A stretch of DNA of 64,000 bases. Source: Paenibacillus urinalis (GTDB lineage: Bacteria > Bacillota > Bacilli > Paenibacillales > Paenibacillaceae). The stretch lies in NCBI RefSeq assembly GCF_028747985.1, contig NZ_CP118108.1:873501-937500 (forward strand), given 5' to 3'. Within the stretch, counting starts at the first letter, position 1. Each line of letters opens with the position of its first letter. Positions 43,597-51,862 of this stretch are shown one piece after another. The translations under genes and the position numbers were made by a program. The notes below the pieces were generated by a model. That model was not told where the DNA came from. It did no database searches and was given only the letters and a program-made list of their open reading frames with translations.

Positions 43597-44913
43597 GTGA
43601 AGAAATCACCAGTATGGCTAACGCTGACACTACTAGGTTCACTGGCTTTATCCGCATGCAGTTCGGGTTCAACCTCGGCGCCTGCCGGGGGCGAAGCCAC
43701 CGGAGGAGAAGGAACGGCACCGCCTGCTTCGACGGACAGTAAGCAGGTTGAAATATTCAGCTGGTGGACGGGTGCCGGAGAAGAAGCAGGCCTCAAAGCA
43801 CTGATTCAGGTATTTAAGGATAAACAACCGAGCATTGAGGTTATTAATGCTGCTGTTGCCGGCGGGGCAGGAACGAATGCGAAGGCCGTGCTGGCCAGCC
43901 GGATGCAAGGGGGAGATCCTCCGGGGACATTTCAGGTTCACGGCGGTTCAGAGCTCAATTCGGGCTGGGTGGCGGCTGGCAAGATGGAGCCGCTGAATGA
44001 GCTGTATGAAGCGGAAGGGTGGAACGATAAGTTCCCTCAGGATTTGATCGATCTCGTCAGCAGTGACGGCAGCATCTGGTCTGTACCGGTTAATATCCAT
44101 CGGGGCAATGTGCTGTGGTATAACAAGAAAGTGTTCGATGATAACGGACTTACAGTGCCGACAACGTTCGATGAGTTCTTTGCAGCAGCGGATGCATTGA
44201 AGGGAAAAGGCATTACACCGCTGGCACTTGGAGACAAGGAGCCTTGGGCGGCAACGCATTTATTTGAGACGGTGCTTCTCGGTACACTCGGTGCCGATGG
44301 TTACAGACAGCTGTGGACAGGAGACATCAGCTTTGACGATCCGAAGGTGAAGGAAGCACTCGAAACCTTCAAGAGAATGCTGACATATGTAAATGAAGAC
44401 CACGCGGCTCGCAACTGGCAGGATGCTTCCCAGCTCGTATCGAGCGGAGAGGCAGCCATGAACGTGATGGGTGACTGGGCAAAGGGTTACTTCACGGGCG
44501 ACCTGAAGCTTGAGGTGGGTGTTGATTTTGGATACGCGCCTACACCGGGTACAGACGGCAGCTTCATGGTGATCACGGATACGTTCGGATTACCAACCGG
44601 AGTGAAGGATCCCGAGTCGGTGAAGGAATTTCTGAAGGTGCTGGGCTCTGTGGAAGGACAGGATGCCTTTAATCCGGAGAAAGGATCCATTCCTGCCCGC
44701 ATTGATGCGGATGTGGAGAAGTACGACGTGTACGGCAAGGAAACGATAGAGGATTTCAAGAACAGTGCGCTTACACCAAGTCTTGCGCACGGATCTGCCG
44801 CTTCTGAAGGATTCCTGACACAGGCGAATCAGGTCATCAATATTTTCGTTACCGGTGGAGATGTAGAGCAGGCAGTACAAGGGCTTAAGTCGGCAGCCTC
44901 CCAAGGATTGTAA
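43597..44913 (+). CDS. Sugar-binding lipoprotein of CUT1 ABC importer
   Basis: Family 1 solute-binding protein of 438 residues. GTG start behind AAGGAAG. The signal peptide ends in the lipobox LALSAC (Cys20), then a Gly/Thr/Ala linker, and the binding domain begins with KQVEIFSWWTGAGEEAGLKALIQVF. It also has NVMGDWAKGYF, typical of sugar binders. It is transcribed from its own activator-type promoter and followed by a strong terminator, so it is probably made in excess of the permeases, which have a second promoter. Confidence 0.94.
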   Translation: MKKSPVWLTLTLLGSLALSACSSGSTSAPAGGEATGGEGTAPPASTDSKQVEIFSWWTGAGEEAGLKALIQVFKDKQPSIEVINAAVAGGAGTNAKAVLASRMQGGDPPGTFQVHGGSELNSGWVAAGKMEPLNELYEAEGWNDKFPQDLIDLVSSDGSIWSVPVNIHRGNVLWYNKKVFDDNGLTVPTTFDEFFAAADALKGKGITPLALGDKEPWAATHLFETVLLGTLGADGYRQLWTGDISFDDPKVKEALETFKRMLTYVNEDHAARNWQDASQLVSSGEAAMNVMGDWAKGYFTGDLKLEVGVDFGYAPTPGTDGSFMVITDTFGLPTGVKDPESVKEFLKVLGSVEGQDAFNPEKGSIPARIDADVEKYDVYGKETIEDFKNSALTPSLAHGSAASEGFLTQANQVINIFVTGGDVEQAVQGLKSAASQGL

Positions 44914-44925
44914 TTGACCACCAGG

Positions 44926-44965
44926 CAGCCTCCCGGGCCATATGATCCGGGGAGGCTGTTTTTTT
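44926..44965 (+). terminator. Terminator between binding protein and permeases
   Basis: CAGCCTCCCGG pairs with CCGGGGAGGCTG and TTTTTTT follows. Confidence 0.9.
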
Positions 44966-45017
44966 CAAATGGAGTTACCCACCTGTATGATCTGGCCAAT
45001 TGCGTAAGCTCATAAAT

Positions 45018-45072
45018 GTCCAGATCATCTGAAGATAGTCCAGCTTTGCAGTCAGCTCCCTGATTCTATAAT
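45018..45072 (+). promoter_or_regulatory. Activator-type promoter of the permease genes
   Basis: A 26-base site (GTCCAGAT at 45018 to ATAGTCCAG ending 45043) identical at 22 of 26 positions to the site at 43475, followed after exactly 23 bases by TATAAT (45067-45072). The -35 position (CTTTGC) is poor. The start codon lies 24 bases after the -10 box, so the leader is very short. Confidence 0.8.
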
Positions 45073-45095
45073 CAGGATAGAAAGGAGCGAAAACA

Positions 45096-46031
45096 ATGGG
45101 AACACCATCGACTCTTCGCAAAAAAAGAATACCTGATACCGTATGGGCGATCTTGCTGCTCATGCCCTCTCTGATTGCAATCGGCATCTTTGTATACGGT
45201 TTCATCAGCTGGACGGGATATGTATCACTTAGTAACTGGAACAGTCTTGTGAAGGATTTATCCTTTGCCGGACTCAAGAACTTCGCTTTTCTATTCCAGG
45301 ATTTCCGGTTTCAATCCGATATCCGCAATACGATCATGTTTACTGTGTTCTTCATCTTCGCGTGCTTGGCGATCGGGCTGCTGCTCGCGATGCTGGTGAA
45401 TTCGAAAATTAAAGGCGAAGGCTTTTTTCGCAACATTTTCATTTTTCCGATGGCCGTTTCCTTTATCGTAACCGGAGTGGTCTGGCAATGGCTGCTGAAT
45501 CCTTCCTCGGGAATCAATATTTTGCTGCAAAATCTTGGTGTATCCAGTCCTCCCAAATGGTATGTCAGTACAGAGATTATATCTTTTTTCAAAATGGGGC
45601 AGATTGAATTCGGTTTCCCTGTGGCATTGGTTGCCGTCATTATTGCGGCTGTTTGGCAGATGGCGGGTTATACCATGGCGATGCTCCTCGCCGGTCTTCG
45701 GGCTATCGGGGAGGATTTATTCGAAGCTGCACGCGTGGATGGAGCTACAGAGCGCAAGATTTTTACCTCCATTATATTGCCGCTGTTGAAGCCTGTTATC
45801 GTTAGTGCTGTTATTATTCTTGGACATATTTCCTTGAAGATCTTTGACCTTGTCTATTCGATGACGGGCCCTGGAGCGATGTTTGTCACCGATATGCCAG
45901 GCGTGTATATGTTTGAAACGACATTCCGTGGCAACTTCTACGGAAATGGGTCTGCGATTGCCATTCTGCTGCTGCTGTTCGTCTCGTTCCTCATCGTACC
46001 TTACCTCATCTCCAGCCGAAAGGGGGATTAG
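45096..46031 (+). CDS. ABC sugar importer permease, MalF type
   Basis: Permease subunit of 311 residues with six hydrophobic segments and the EAA loop around 205-233 (LFEAARVDGATERKIF). AAAGGAG before the ATG. It starts a transcript of its own from the promoter at 45018. It pairs with the binding protein at 43597 and the permease three bases downstream. Confidence 0.94.
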   Translation: MGTPSTLRKKRIPDTVWAILLLMPSLIAIGIFVYGFISWTGYVSLSNWNSLVKDLSFAGLKNFAFLFQDFRFQSDIRNTIMFTVFFIFACLAIGLLLAMLVNSKIKGEGFFRNIFIFPMAVSFIVTGVVWQWLLNPSSGINILLQNLGVSSPPKWYVSTEIISFFKMGQIEFGFPVALVAVIIAAVWQMAGYTMAMLLAGLRAIGEDLFEAARVDGATERKIFTSIILPLLKPVIVSAVIILGHISLKIFDLVYSMTGPGAMFVTDMPGVYMFETTFRGNFYGNGSAIAILLLLFVSFLIVPYLISSRKGD

Positions 46032-46034
46032 AGC

Positions 46035-46856
46035 GTGGCACAGAGAAGACTTTCCCGCTTTTTCGTATATGCGCTGCTCGCTGTGTTTGCAGTTCTGTTT
46101 CTGGTTCCGGTCTATGTCGTACTTGTCACCAGCTTCAAATCCATTGATGCCATTACACTGAATCAAATGTGGTCCCTTCCCAAAAGAGTCGACTTGTCCG
46201 GCTACAGCCAAGCTTTTGCAAGACTGGCTCCGCATTTGTGGAACAGCATGCTGCTCGTCATTCCGGCAACGATATTGTCCGCTCTTCTTGGGTCGCTGAA
46301 CGGTTATGTATTCGCCAAATGGCGGTTCAAAGGCTCGGAAACGATCTTTACGCTGATTCTGTTCGGCATGTTTATTCCTTACCAGAGCATACTGATTCCG
46401 CTCATTCAATTCATGCAGCAGATTCAGCTGTACAATACACTGCCGGGGCTCATTTTGGTGCATGTCATATATGGTCTGCCTATATCAACGCTCATCTTCC
46501 GCAACTTCTATGTGAGCATCCCGAATGAAATTATGGAATCGGCACAGATCGACGGGACGGGGTTCCTCGGTATTTACAGGTATATTATTCTTCCTCTGTC
46601 GGTGACGAGCTTTGTCGTCGTTGGCATCTGGCAGTTCACGAACATCTGGAATGAGTTCCTGTTTGCGGTCACACTGACGACGCAGAGCCAGCAGCCGATC
46701 ATGGTGGCGCTGCAGAATTTGTCCGGCAGTCAGGTTGTCCATTGGAATGTGCAGATGGCAGGAGCGGTCCTTGCTGCATTACCTACACTGATTGTATATA
46801 TACTGCTTGGAAGATATTTTATTAGAGGACTGCTCGCAGGTTCTGTTAAAGGATAG
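46035..46856 (+). CDS. ABC sugar importer permease, MalG type
   Basis: Permease subunit of 273 residues. GTG start behind AAGGGGG, three bases after the MalF-type stop. The EAA loop lies around residues 164-192 (IMESAQIDGTGFLGIY), and the protein ends RYFIRGLLAGSVKG. Together with the previous gene it forms the membrane part of the importer; no ATPase is linked. Confidence 0.94.
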   Translation: MAQRRLSRFFVYALLAVFAVLFLVPVYVVLVTSFKSIDAITLNQMWSLPKRVDLSGYSQAFARLAPHLWNSMLLVIPATILSALLGSLNGYVFAKWRFKGSETIFTLILFGMFIPYQSILIPLIQFMQQIQLYNTLPGLILVHVIYGLPISTLIFRNFYVSIPNEIMESAQIDGTGFLGIYRYIILPLSVTSFVVVGIWQFTNIWNEFLFAVTLTTQSQQPIMVALQNLSGSQVVHWNVQMAGAVLAALPTLIVYILLGRYFIRGLLAGSVKG

Positions 46857-46998
46857 CTGATTCATATAAATCAAGGATTGCGATTTGTGATGGAAATGAT
46901 TAAGCTCAGCATAAGGAGCCGCATTAAGCAAGAAAACGGCTCTCTATATGAGCTTTTTCAGATTTATGATCCCATATCAAGCTAAGGGGGGCTCCCGC

Positions 46999-48018
46999 TT
47001 GTTCAAGCCTTGGCTGCGGCCGCATTATATTTTGATTGCCATGCTGCTTCTACTGACGGTGTCCATATCGTTGACTCATTTTATGAAAGCGCTTCATTAT
47101 GAATCCGGCATGTCTTCCATTCCGCATTCCCGTAACCCTGAGATTCATCTGGTCCTCATATCACAGGAGCTTGATAATCCCTATTGGCGCCTGATTGAGC
47201 ATGGCGCAAGAAGCGCAGCGGAGCAAAACCATGCCACGCTCGAATATATCGGTCCGGTGGAAGCCAGTGTCAGTGAGCAGATTCGGCTGATTGAAATGGC
47301 GGTAGCCGCAAAGATCGATGGTATTCTGACGCAAGGACTTGATGATGAGCAGTTCGCTGCAATTGTGGATCAAGCCATTGAGATGGGGATTCCTGTCATC
47401 ACCATTGATTCCGATGCCCCCGATAGCCGACGTCTTGCGTATGTGGGAACCGACAATTACGCGGCAGGGTTTATGGCGGGAAAAGCGCTGATCCAGGATA
47501 CTGCTGGCAATGCAAACGTAGGTATTGTAACCGGCAGCTTCCATGCGGCTAATCTGAAGGAGCGTGTGCGCGGCTTTCTGGATGCAGTGAAACGTGAGGA
47601 GGGCATTCGCATTCTTGATATGAAGGAGTCGAATATTGACCGAATCGGTTCCGCGTCCGCAGCTTATACGATGTCCAGAGAGCATGAAGCGCTCGATACT
47701 TTTTTCGGTACCAGTGCCCTGGATGCGATGGGGATCGCTCAGATGCTTAGTGACAGAAGTCCGGATTCCCAAGCCAGCGAGCAAAAGAATATTCGAGTAT
47801 TCGGATTTGATGACCTTCCGGAAACGTTAGAGCTCATTGATCAGGGCATTGTTACGGCATCCATTGTACAGAAGCCGTATCAAATGGGAGCGGAGGGCGT
47901 GGAGCTGATGCTGGACTATCTTGGCGGCAAGCGAATTGTCAGTGTATATAACACGGATGCCCGCATTATTCGAAAGGACGATCTGCTGATGTACAAGGGA
48001 GGGAACGGAGGCTTATGA
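46999..48018 (+). CDS. Membrane-anchored sugar-binding sensor protein, XylFII-like
   Basis: Protein of 339 residues with one N-terminal membrane helix (YILIAMLLLLTVSISLTHFM) without a lipobox, followed by a ribose/LacI-type binding domain (about 50-330: LVLISQELDNPYWRLIEHGA, VITIDSDAPDSRRLAYVGTDN, FGFDDLPETLELIDQGIVTASIVQKP). TTG start at 46999 behind GGGGGG; a longer frame from 46948 has no ribosome site. It overlaps the kinase gene by four bases (ATGA). It is therefore probably not a transport subunit but the sensor that presents sugar to the kinase, as XylFII does for LytS in clostridia. Confidence 0.88.
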   Translation: MFKPWLRPHYILIAMLLLLTVSISLTHFMKALHYESGMSSIPHSRNPEIHLVLISQELDNPYWRLIEHGARSAAEQNHATLEYIGPVEASVSEQIRLIEMAVAAKIDGILTQGLDDEQFAAIVDQAIEMGIPVITIDSDAPDSRRLAYVGTDNYAAGFMAGKALIQDTAGNANVGIVTGSFHAANLKERVRGFLDAVKREEGIRILDMKESNIDRIGSASAAYTMSREHEALDTFFGTSALDAMGIAQMLSDRSPDSQASEQKNIRVFGFDDLPETLELIDQGIVTASIVQKPYQMGAEGVELMLDYLGGKRIVSVYNTDARIIRKDDLLMYKGGNGGL

Positions 48019-49538
48019 TCCACATCAAAACAAAGCTGATGCTGTTCTTCACCGTACTGATCGTCCTCTTATCTGCTCTCGCCTTGTATTTATATCAGAA
48101 TAACAGCAATTCTCTTACACAATATGATCAAATACTTAAACGATTCTTTCTGCTTAACGAGATCAATCAGCGTACGGTGCAGGTTAACGGTTCAATCCAA
48201 ACTTTTGTGCAAAGCTCAGCCTCTGACCCCAAGCTGCTCGAGAGTTATGAAAGACAGGCATATGAGCTTGGATACTTAAATGAAACACTGCTGGCGGAGA
48301 TGGAGAACGACATGAATTATGTGCTCTTGAAGAATTACAGCAATATGATAACGAGCTTCTTGGAGCAAGGCAGACAGACCATCGATCAGGCTCAAGGGTC
48401 GGATCTGGCAGCTTACTATGAACGGATGACACAAACGGACCGGACTGCCGGGTTCATCCAGGACACGACGCTGAAGCTGATCAACAGCGAGCTGTCTAAT
48501 TACCAGACTTTCTATGACATGATGAATGCGAAGAATGAGCATCTGCAAAAAATGGCCGTGTATGCTTTTTTGGCTGCCGCCCTATTATGCACCCTGTTTA
48601 CATTCTGGTTCTCGGAAGGGATAACGAACCCCATACGCCGATTGTCTGCGGCTGCGAAGCAAATCTCACGCGGGAATCTGGCGGTCGGCGATATCAAGGT
48701 GAACAGCCGGGATGAACTGCAGTTTCTGGCGGAGACGTTTAATGGAATGTGCGCGAATATTCGTCAGCTTGTGGCAGAAATGAAGCAGCAATCAGAGCTT
48801 GATGCGCTCGTCAAAAAAATGGAGATCCGAAGCCTCCAAAATCAGATCAATCCGCATTTTTTGTTCAATACACTCAATATGGTGTCCAAAATGGCGTACG
48901 TGGAAGGGGCGGAGAAGACCAGCGATTTGGTGGACTCTATTTCGACACTGCTGAGGTATAACCTGAAGAAAATGCATCACGATGTGGTGCTGAGGGATGA
49001 GATTGCGATTGTGAGGGAGTACTTTTACATCCAACAAATGAGATTCGGCGGGCGAATTCGCTTCTCGGAGACGATTGATGAGTCCTGCCTAAGCTATGTG
49101 GTGCCCTCCTTGACCATCCAGCCGCTGATCGAAAACAGCTTTGTACATGGAATAGAGTCTTGTGAGGAAGGAGGAGAGCTGTCGCTGCATATTTATAGAC
49201 ACGGCGGCTTGATCATGGTCGAGATTCGGGATAACGGAGCCGGTATGAGAGAAGAACAGATATCGAAGCTGCTCGGCTCATCGGAGCCACCTCCGGATGA
49301 AGCAGCAGCAGGGCATAGCGCAGGAAAGAAAGAGCTGTATGGATCCGAGAGCCCGCCCTCACCGCCGTCATCTAGTGGTATTGGTCTTACGAATGTGCTG
49401 AAACGTCTGCGGCTATATTATCAGCGGGAAGACATCATGGAGATTGAATCCTCCCCGGGACAGGGGACGGTTATACGGTTAAAGCTGCCTTGCGCGAAGG
49501 AGGAGAAGTCCGTCTATGTTCAAAATGCTTATTGTTGA
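48015..49538 (+). CDS. Sensor histidine kinase with HAMP domain (LytS/YesM type)
   Basis: Kinase of 507 residues: membrane helix 8-28, an outer helical domain of about 150 residues, membrane helix 180-200, HAMP 201-253, then a His_kinase domain with His281 in NQINPHFLFNTLN and an ATPase domain (QPLIENSFVHG, DNGAGM, GIGLTNVLKRL). A Pro/Ser-rich insertion (SSEPPPDEAAAGHSAGKK) interrupts the ATP lid near residues 425-455. It overlaps the gene on each side (4 and 23 bases), so sensor, kinase and regulator are made together. The helical outer domain probably contacts the sugar-binding sensor. Confidence 0.94.
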   Translation: MIHIKTKLMLFFTVLIVLLSALALYLYQNNSNSLTQYDQILKRFFLLNEINQRTVQVNGSIQTFVQSSASDPKLLESYERQAYELGYLNETLLAEMENDMNYVLLKNYSNMITSFLEQGRQTIDQAQGSDLAAYYERMTQTDRTAGFIQDTTLKLINSELSNYQTFYDMMNAKNEHLQKMAVYAFLAAALLCTLFTFWFSEGITNPIRRLSAAAKQISRGNLAVGDIKVNSRDELQFLAETFNGMCANIRQLVAEMKQQSELDALVKKMEIRSLQNQINPHFLFNTLNMVSKMAYVEGAEKTSDLVDSISTLLRYNLKKMHHDVVLRDEIAIVREYFYIQQMRFGGRIRFSETIDESCLSYVVPSLTIQPLIENSFVHGIESCEEGGELSLHIYRHGGLIMVEIRDNGAGMREEQISKLLGSSEPPPDEAAAGHSAGKKELYGSESPPSPPSSSGIGLTNVLKRLRLYYQREDIMEIESSPGQGTVIRLKLPCAKEEKSVYVQNAYC

Positions 49539-51093
49539 TGATGAACAGATAGAACGCAGTGCTCTCAGAATGATCGTGGACAGGAATCTGCCCGATGTCG
49601 AGGTCGTGGGCGAAGCGGAGAACGGAAGAGCGGCCATCGAAATGGCACAAAGGCTTCTGCCAGATCTGGTGACGATGGATATTAAAATGCCGGGTACTGA
49701 CGGAATCGAAGCTGTATCGGTACTGTATAACCTTCTGCCTGACACGAAGGTGATTATGGTCTCGGCCTTTGATGAGTTCGAGTATGCACGTTGTGTGATG
49801 AAATATGGAGTAAAGGAGTATCTGCTGAAGCCCTGCAAGAAGGATCAAATTGTAAGCTCGATTCAAGCGGTGGTGAAGGATATTGAGGCTGAGAGACGTA
49901 AGCTTTCACAGATGAATGCGCTGAGGCATCAGGCGGAACAGACCCAGGCGCTGCTTGAAACAGACTGGGTGTCCTCCATCTGTCAATCACGCACGCTTGG
50001 AGCCGAGCTGATCGGTTGGCAGCAAGCAGCAGGCATACTTTCGGAATCAGCTGGATACGCGTGTGTATTGAAGATCGCTGTTGATCAGGAGAGGAGCCAG
50101 GCAGAGCGTATTCCAATCCATCAATGGGTACGTAACCGTACATCGATATATGAATTCTGTCATGCAGGACCTTTCATTGGACAGTATCTTCCGCTGCTGC
50201 TATTTCCGGAACGGATGAGTAAGGGAAGCAGTTTATCTGTGCGCTCAAGAGCTGTTCATCTCATGAGAAGCCTGCTGCAGGAAGCGCAGCGTATGTTTCC
50301 TTCCAGCGGGATGACCGCTGGAATTGGGACGCTGAAGCACAGCAGAGAAGGCTGGATGAGATCTTATCAAGAGGCGGTGCTCGCTTCTGGTGAACCCCGT
50401 GCCTTTTGCAGCTGTTTCTATGAGGATCTGCCCGCTGGGACGGAAGAATCCAACCCTTATCCACTTGCTTGTGAGCAGCAGCTGCTGCTTATGGTGGATC
50501 GCGGTAAGGTGGAGGAAGCAAGGGGCATGTTTTCCCAGTACATGAATGAGCTGCTTGAGTTGACAAGATATCAGACGGCAAGGGTTCAGTATGATCTGAA
50601 CAAGCTATTTGCTCAAATGCGGAGCCAGGCGAAGGAGAAGGGGATATCTCTTCCTAAGCTTGGTGGTTTTCATGATATGAATGACATCGAGGATTTACGC
50701 CGGTATGCTCTATTTCAATTGGATCTTGTGCTGGATGCGGTGGACACATGGTATACGGATGAACACAGATGCGGTATCGAGAAAGCGAAGTCATATATAG
50801 CTGACCACTACAGCACGGAGCTGTCCCTTGAGGAAGTTGCTGATTATGCGGGGCTGAATCCTCATTATTTCAGTAAAATTTTTCATGAGAGATGCGGCAT
50901 TACCTTTATTGATTATTTGACCGGAATCCGAATCGCCAAAGCTCGGGAGCTGCTTGGTGATCCCCGCCATATCTTGAAGGACATTAGCCAGAGGATCGGG
51001 TACAGGGACCCGAATTACTTCAGCCGTGTCTTCAAGAAGATGGTCGGCATGTCACCATCCGAATATCGAAGTGCTGCGCTTAAGGAATACTAA
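49516..51093 (+). CDS. YesN-type response regulator with AraC DNA-binding domain
   Basis: Response regulator of 525 residues. Receiver domain with Asp8-Asp9, phospho-acceptor Asp55 (VTMDIKMPG) and Lys in EYLLKPC. After a long middle domain, two AraC helix-turn-helix units end the protein (about 420-522: LEEVADYAGLNPHYFSKIFHERCG and LKDISQRIGYRDPNYFSRVFKKMVG). It is the third member of the sensor-kinase-regulator set and the natural candidate to bind the two matching 26-base sites at 43475 and 45018. Confidence 0.95.
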   Translation: MFKMLIVDDEQIERSALRMIVDRNLPDVEVVGEAENGRAAIEMAQRLLPDLVTMDIKMPGTDGIEAVSVLYNLLPDTKVIMVSAFDEFEYARCVMKYGVKEYLLKPCKKDQIVSSIQAVVKDIEAERRKLSQMNALRHQAEQTQALLETDWVSSICQSRTLGAELIGWQQAAGILSESAGYACVLKIAVDQERSQAERIPIHQWVRNRTSIYEFCHAGPFIGQYLPLLLFPERMSKGSSLSVRSRAVHLMRSLLQEAQRMFPSSGMTAGIGTLKHSREGWMRSYQEAVLASGEPRAFCSCFYEDLPAGTEESNPYPLACEQQLLLMVDRGKVEEARGMFSQYMNELLELTRYQTARVQYDLNKLFAQMRSQAKEKGISLPKLGGFHDMNDIEDLRRYALFQLDLVLDAVDTWYTDEHRCGIEKAKSYIADHYSTELSLEEVADYAGLNPHYFSKIFHERCGITFIDYLTGIRIAKARELLGDPRHILKDISQRIGYRDPNYFSRVFKKMVGMSPSEYRSAALKEY

Positions 51094-51115
51094 GCTTAAG
51101 AGCAGAAGATGAACC

Positions 51116-51145
51116 AAGGACACGACATCCCCGTGTCCTTTTTTG
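51116..51145 (+). terminator. Terminator after response regulator gene
   Basis: AAGGACACG pairs with CGTGTCCTT and TTTTGTTG follows. Confidence 0.88.
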
Positions 51146-51227
51146 TTGTATACCAACAAAAAATGGATTGTATTTTTATACATAAGGACGTATAATCCAC
51201 TTAATTAACGTTAATTAAAACTAGGAT

Positions 51228-51833
51228 GTGACATTGTTGACGACCAGAAATAAGTTAAGAGATACCGCCATCAGGCTGTTCGGAGAGAAGGGCTACGACG
51301 GAACAGCACTATCCGAGATTGCAAAGGCAGTCGGAGTGAAAACACCGGCCATCTATGCTTTTTATGCCAATAAAGAGGATCTGTTCATCACTGCCTTTAA
51401 GGAGGCTATGCAGGCTTATAACCAGTTTATTCAGGAACTGCATACTTCGAAGGTACGGGCGGACGCCAAGACCACCCTTCGTAACGTACTTGCTAGACAG
51501 TATGAATTTTACGTAGAGAGCACGGAAACCAATCTATTCGTGATTCGGACACTCCTATTTCCTCCTTTATTTCTCAAACAGGAAGTGGAAGAGGCATTTG
51601 CGGACTCAGATCAGCTGCTAGCTCAGGTACTGGAGAGCATTATGGTACAGGGTATGGAGGAGAACCTCATTCCGGATCAGAAGATACAGCCGCTGGTGGA
51701 TGCTTTCTTAACTTTAATGGACGGACTTGCTATGCAGTATTTCTATTACGGCTCCAAAGAAGTTTTTGAACGTAAACTGGAACATGCCTTTGACGTGTTC
51801 TGGAGAAGTGCAGAGTACGTGACGACAACTTAA
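51228..51833 (+). CDS. TetR-family transcriptional regulator
   Basis: Regulator of 201 residues. The TetR DNA-binding domain is at the N-terminus (LRDTAIRLFGEKGYDGTALSEIAKAVGVKTPAIYAFYANKEDLF, about 9-53); the rest is the helical ligand-binding and dimer domain. GTG at 51228 follows AGGAT; TTG codons two and three positions later are alternatives. It lies 29 bases before an NCS1 permease and probably controls the operon that runs to 55912. Confidence 0.92.
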   Translation: MTLLTTRNKLRDTAIRLFGEKGYDGTALSEIAKAVGVKTPAIYAFYANKEDLFITAFKEAMQAYNQFIQELHTSKVRADAKTTLRNVLARQYEFYVESTETNLFVIRTLLFPPLFLKQEVEEAFADSDQLLAQVLESIMVQGMEENLIPDQKIQPLVDAFLTLMDGLAMQYFYYGSKEVFERKLEHAFDVFWRSAEYVTTT

Positions 51834-51862
51834 GAGCCGGTTCAACCAAGGGGGATCTTGAC

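Noticed and set aside
45717..46463. Minus-strand frame of 248 codons
   Set aside because: Spans the junction of two permease genes on the opposite strand; charged low-quality translation.
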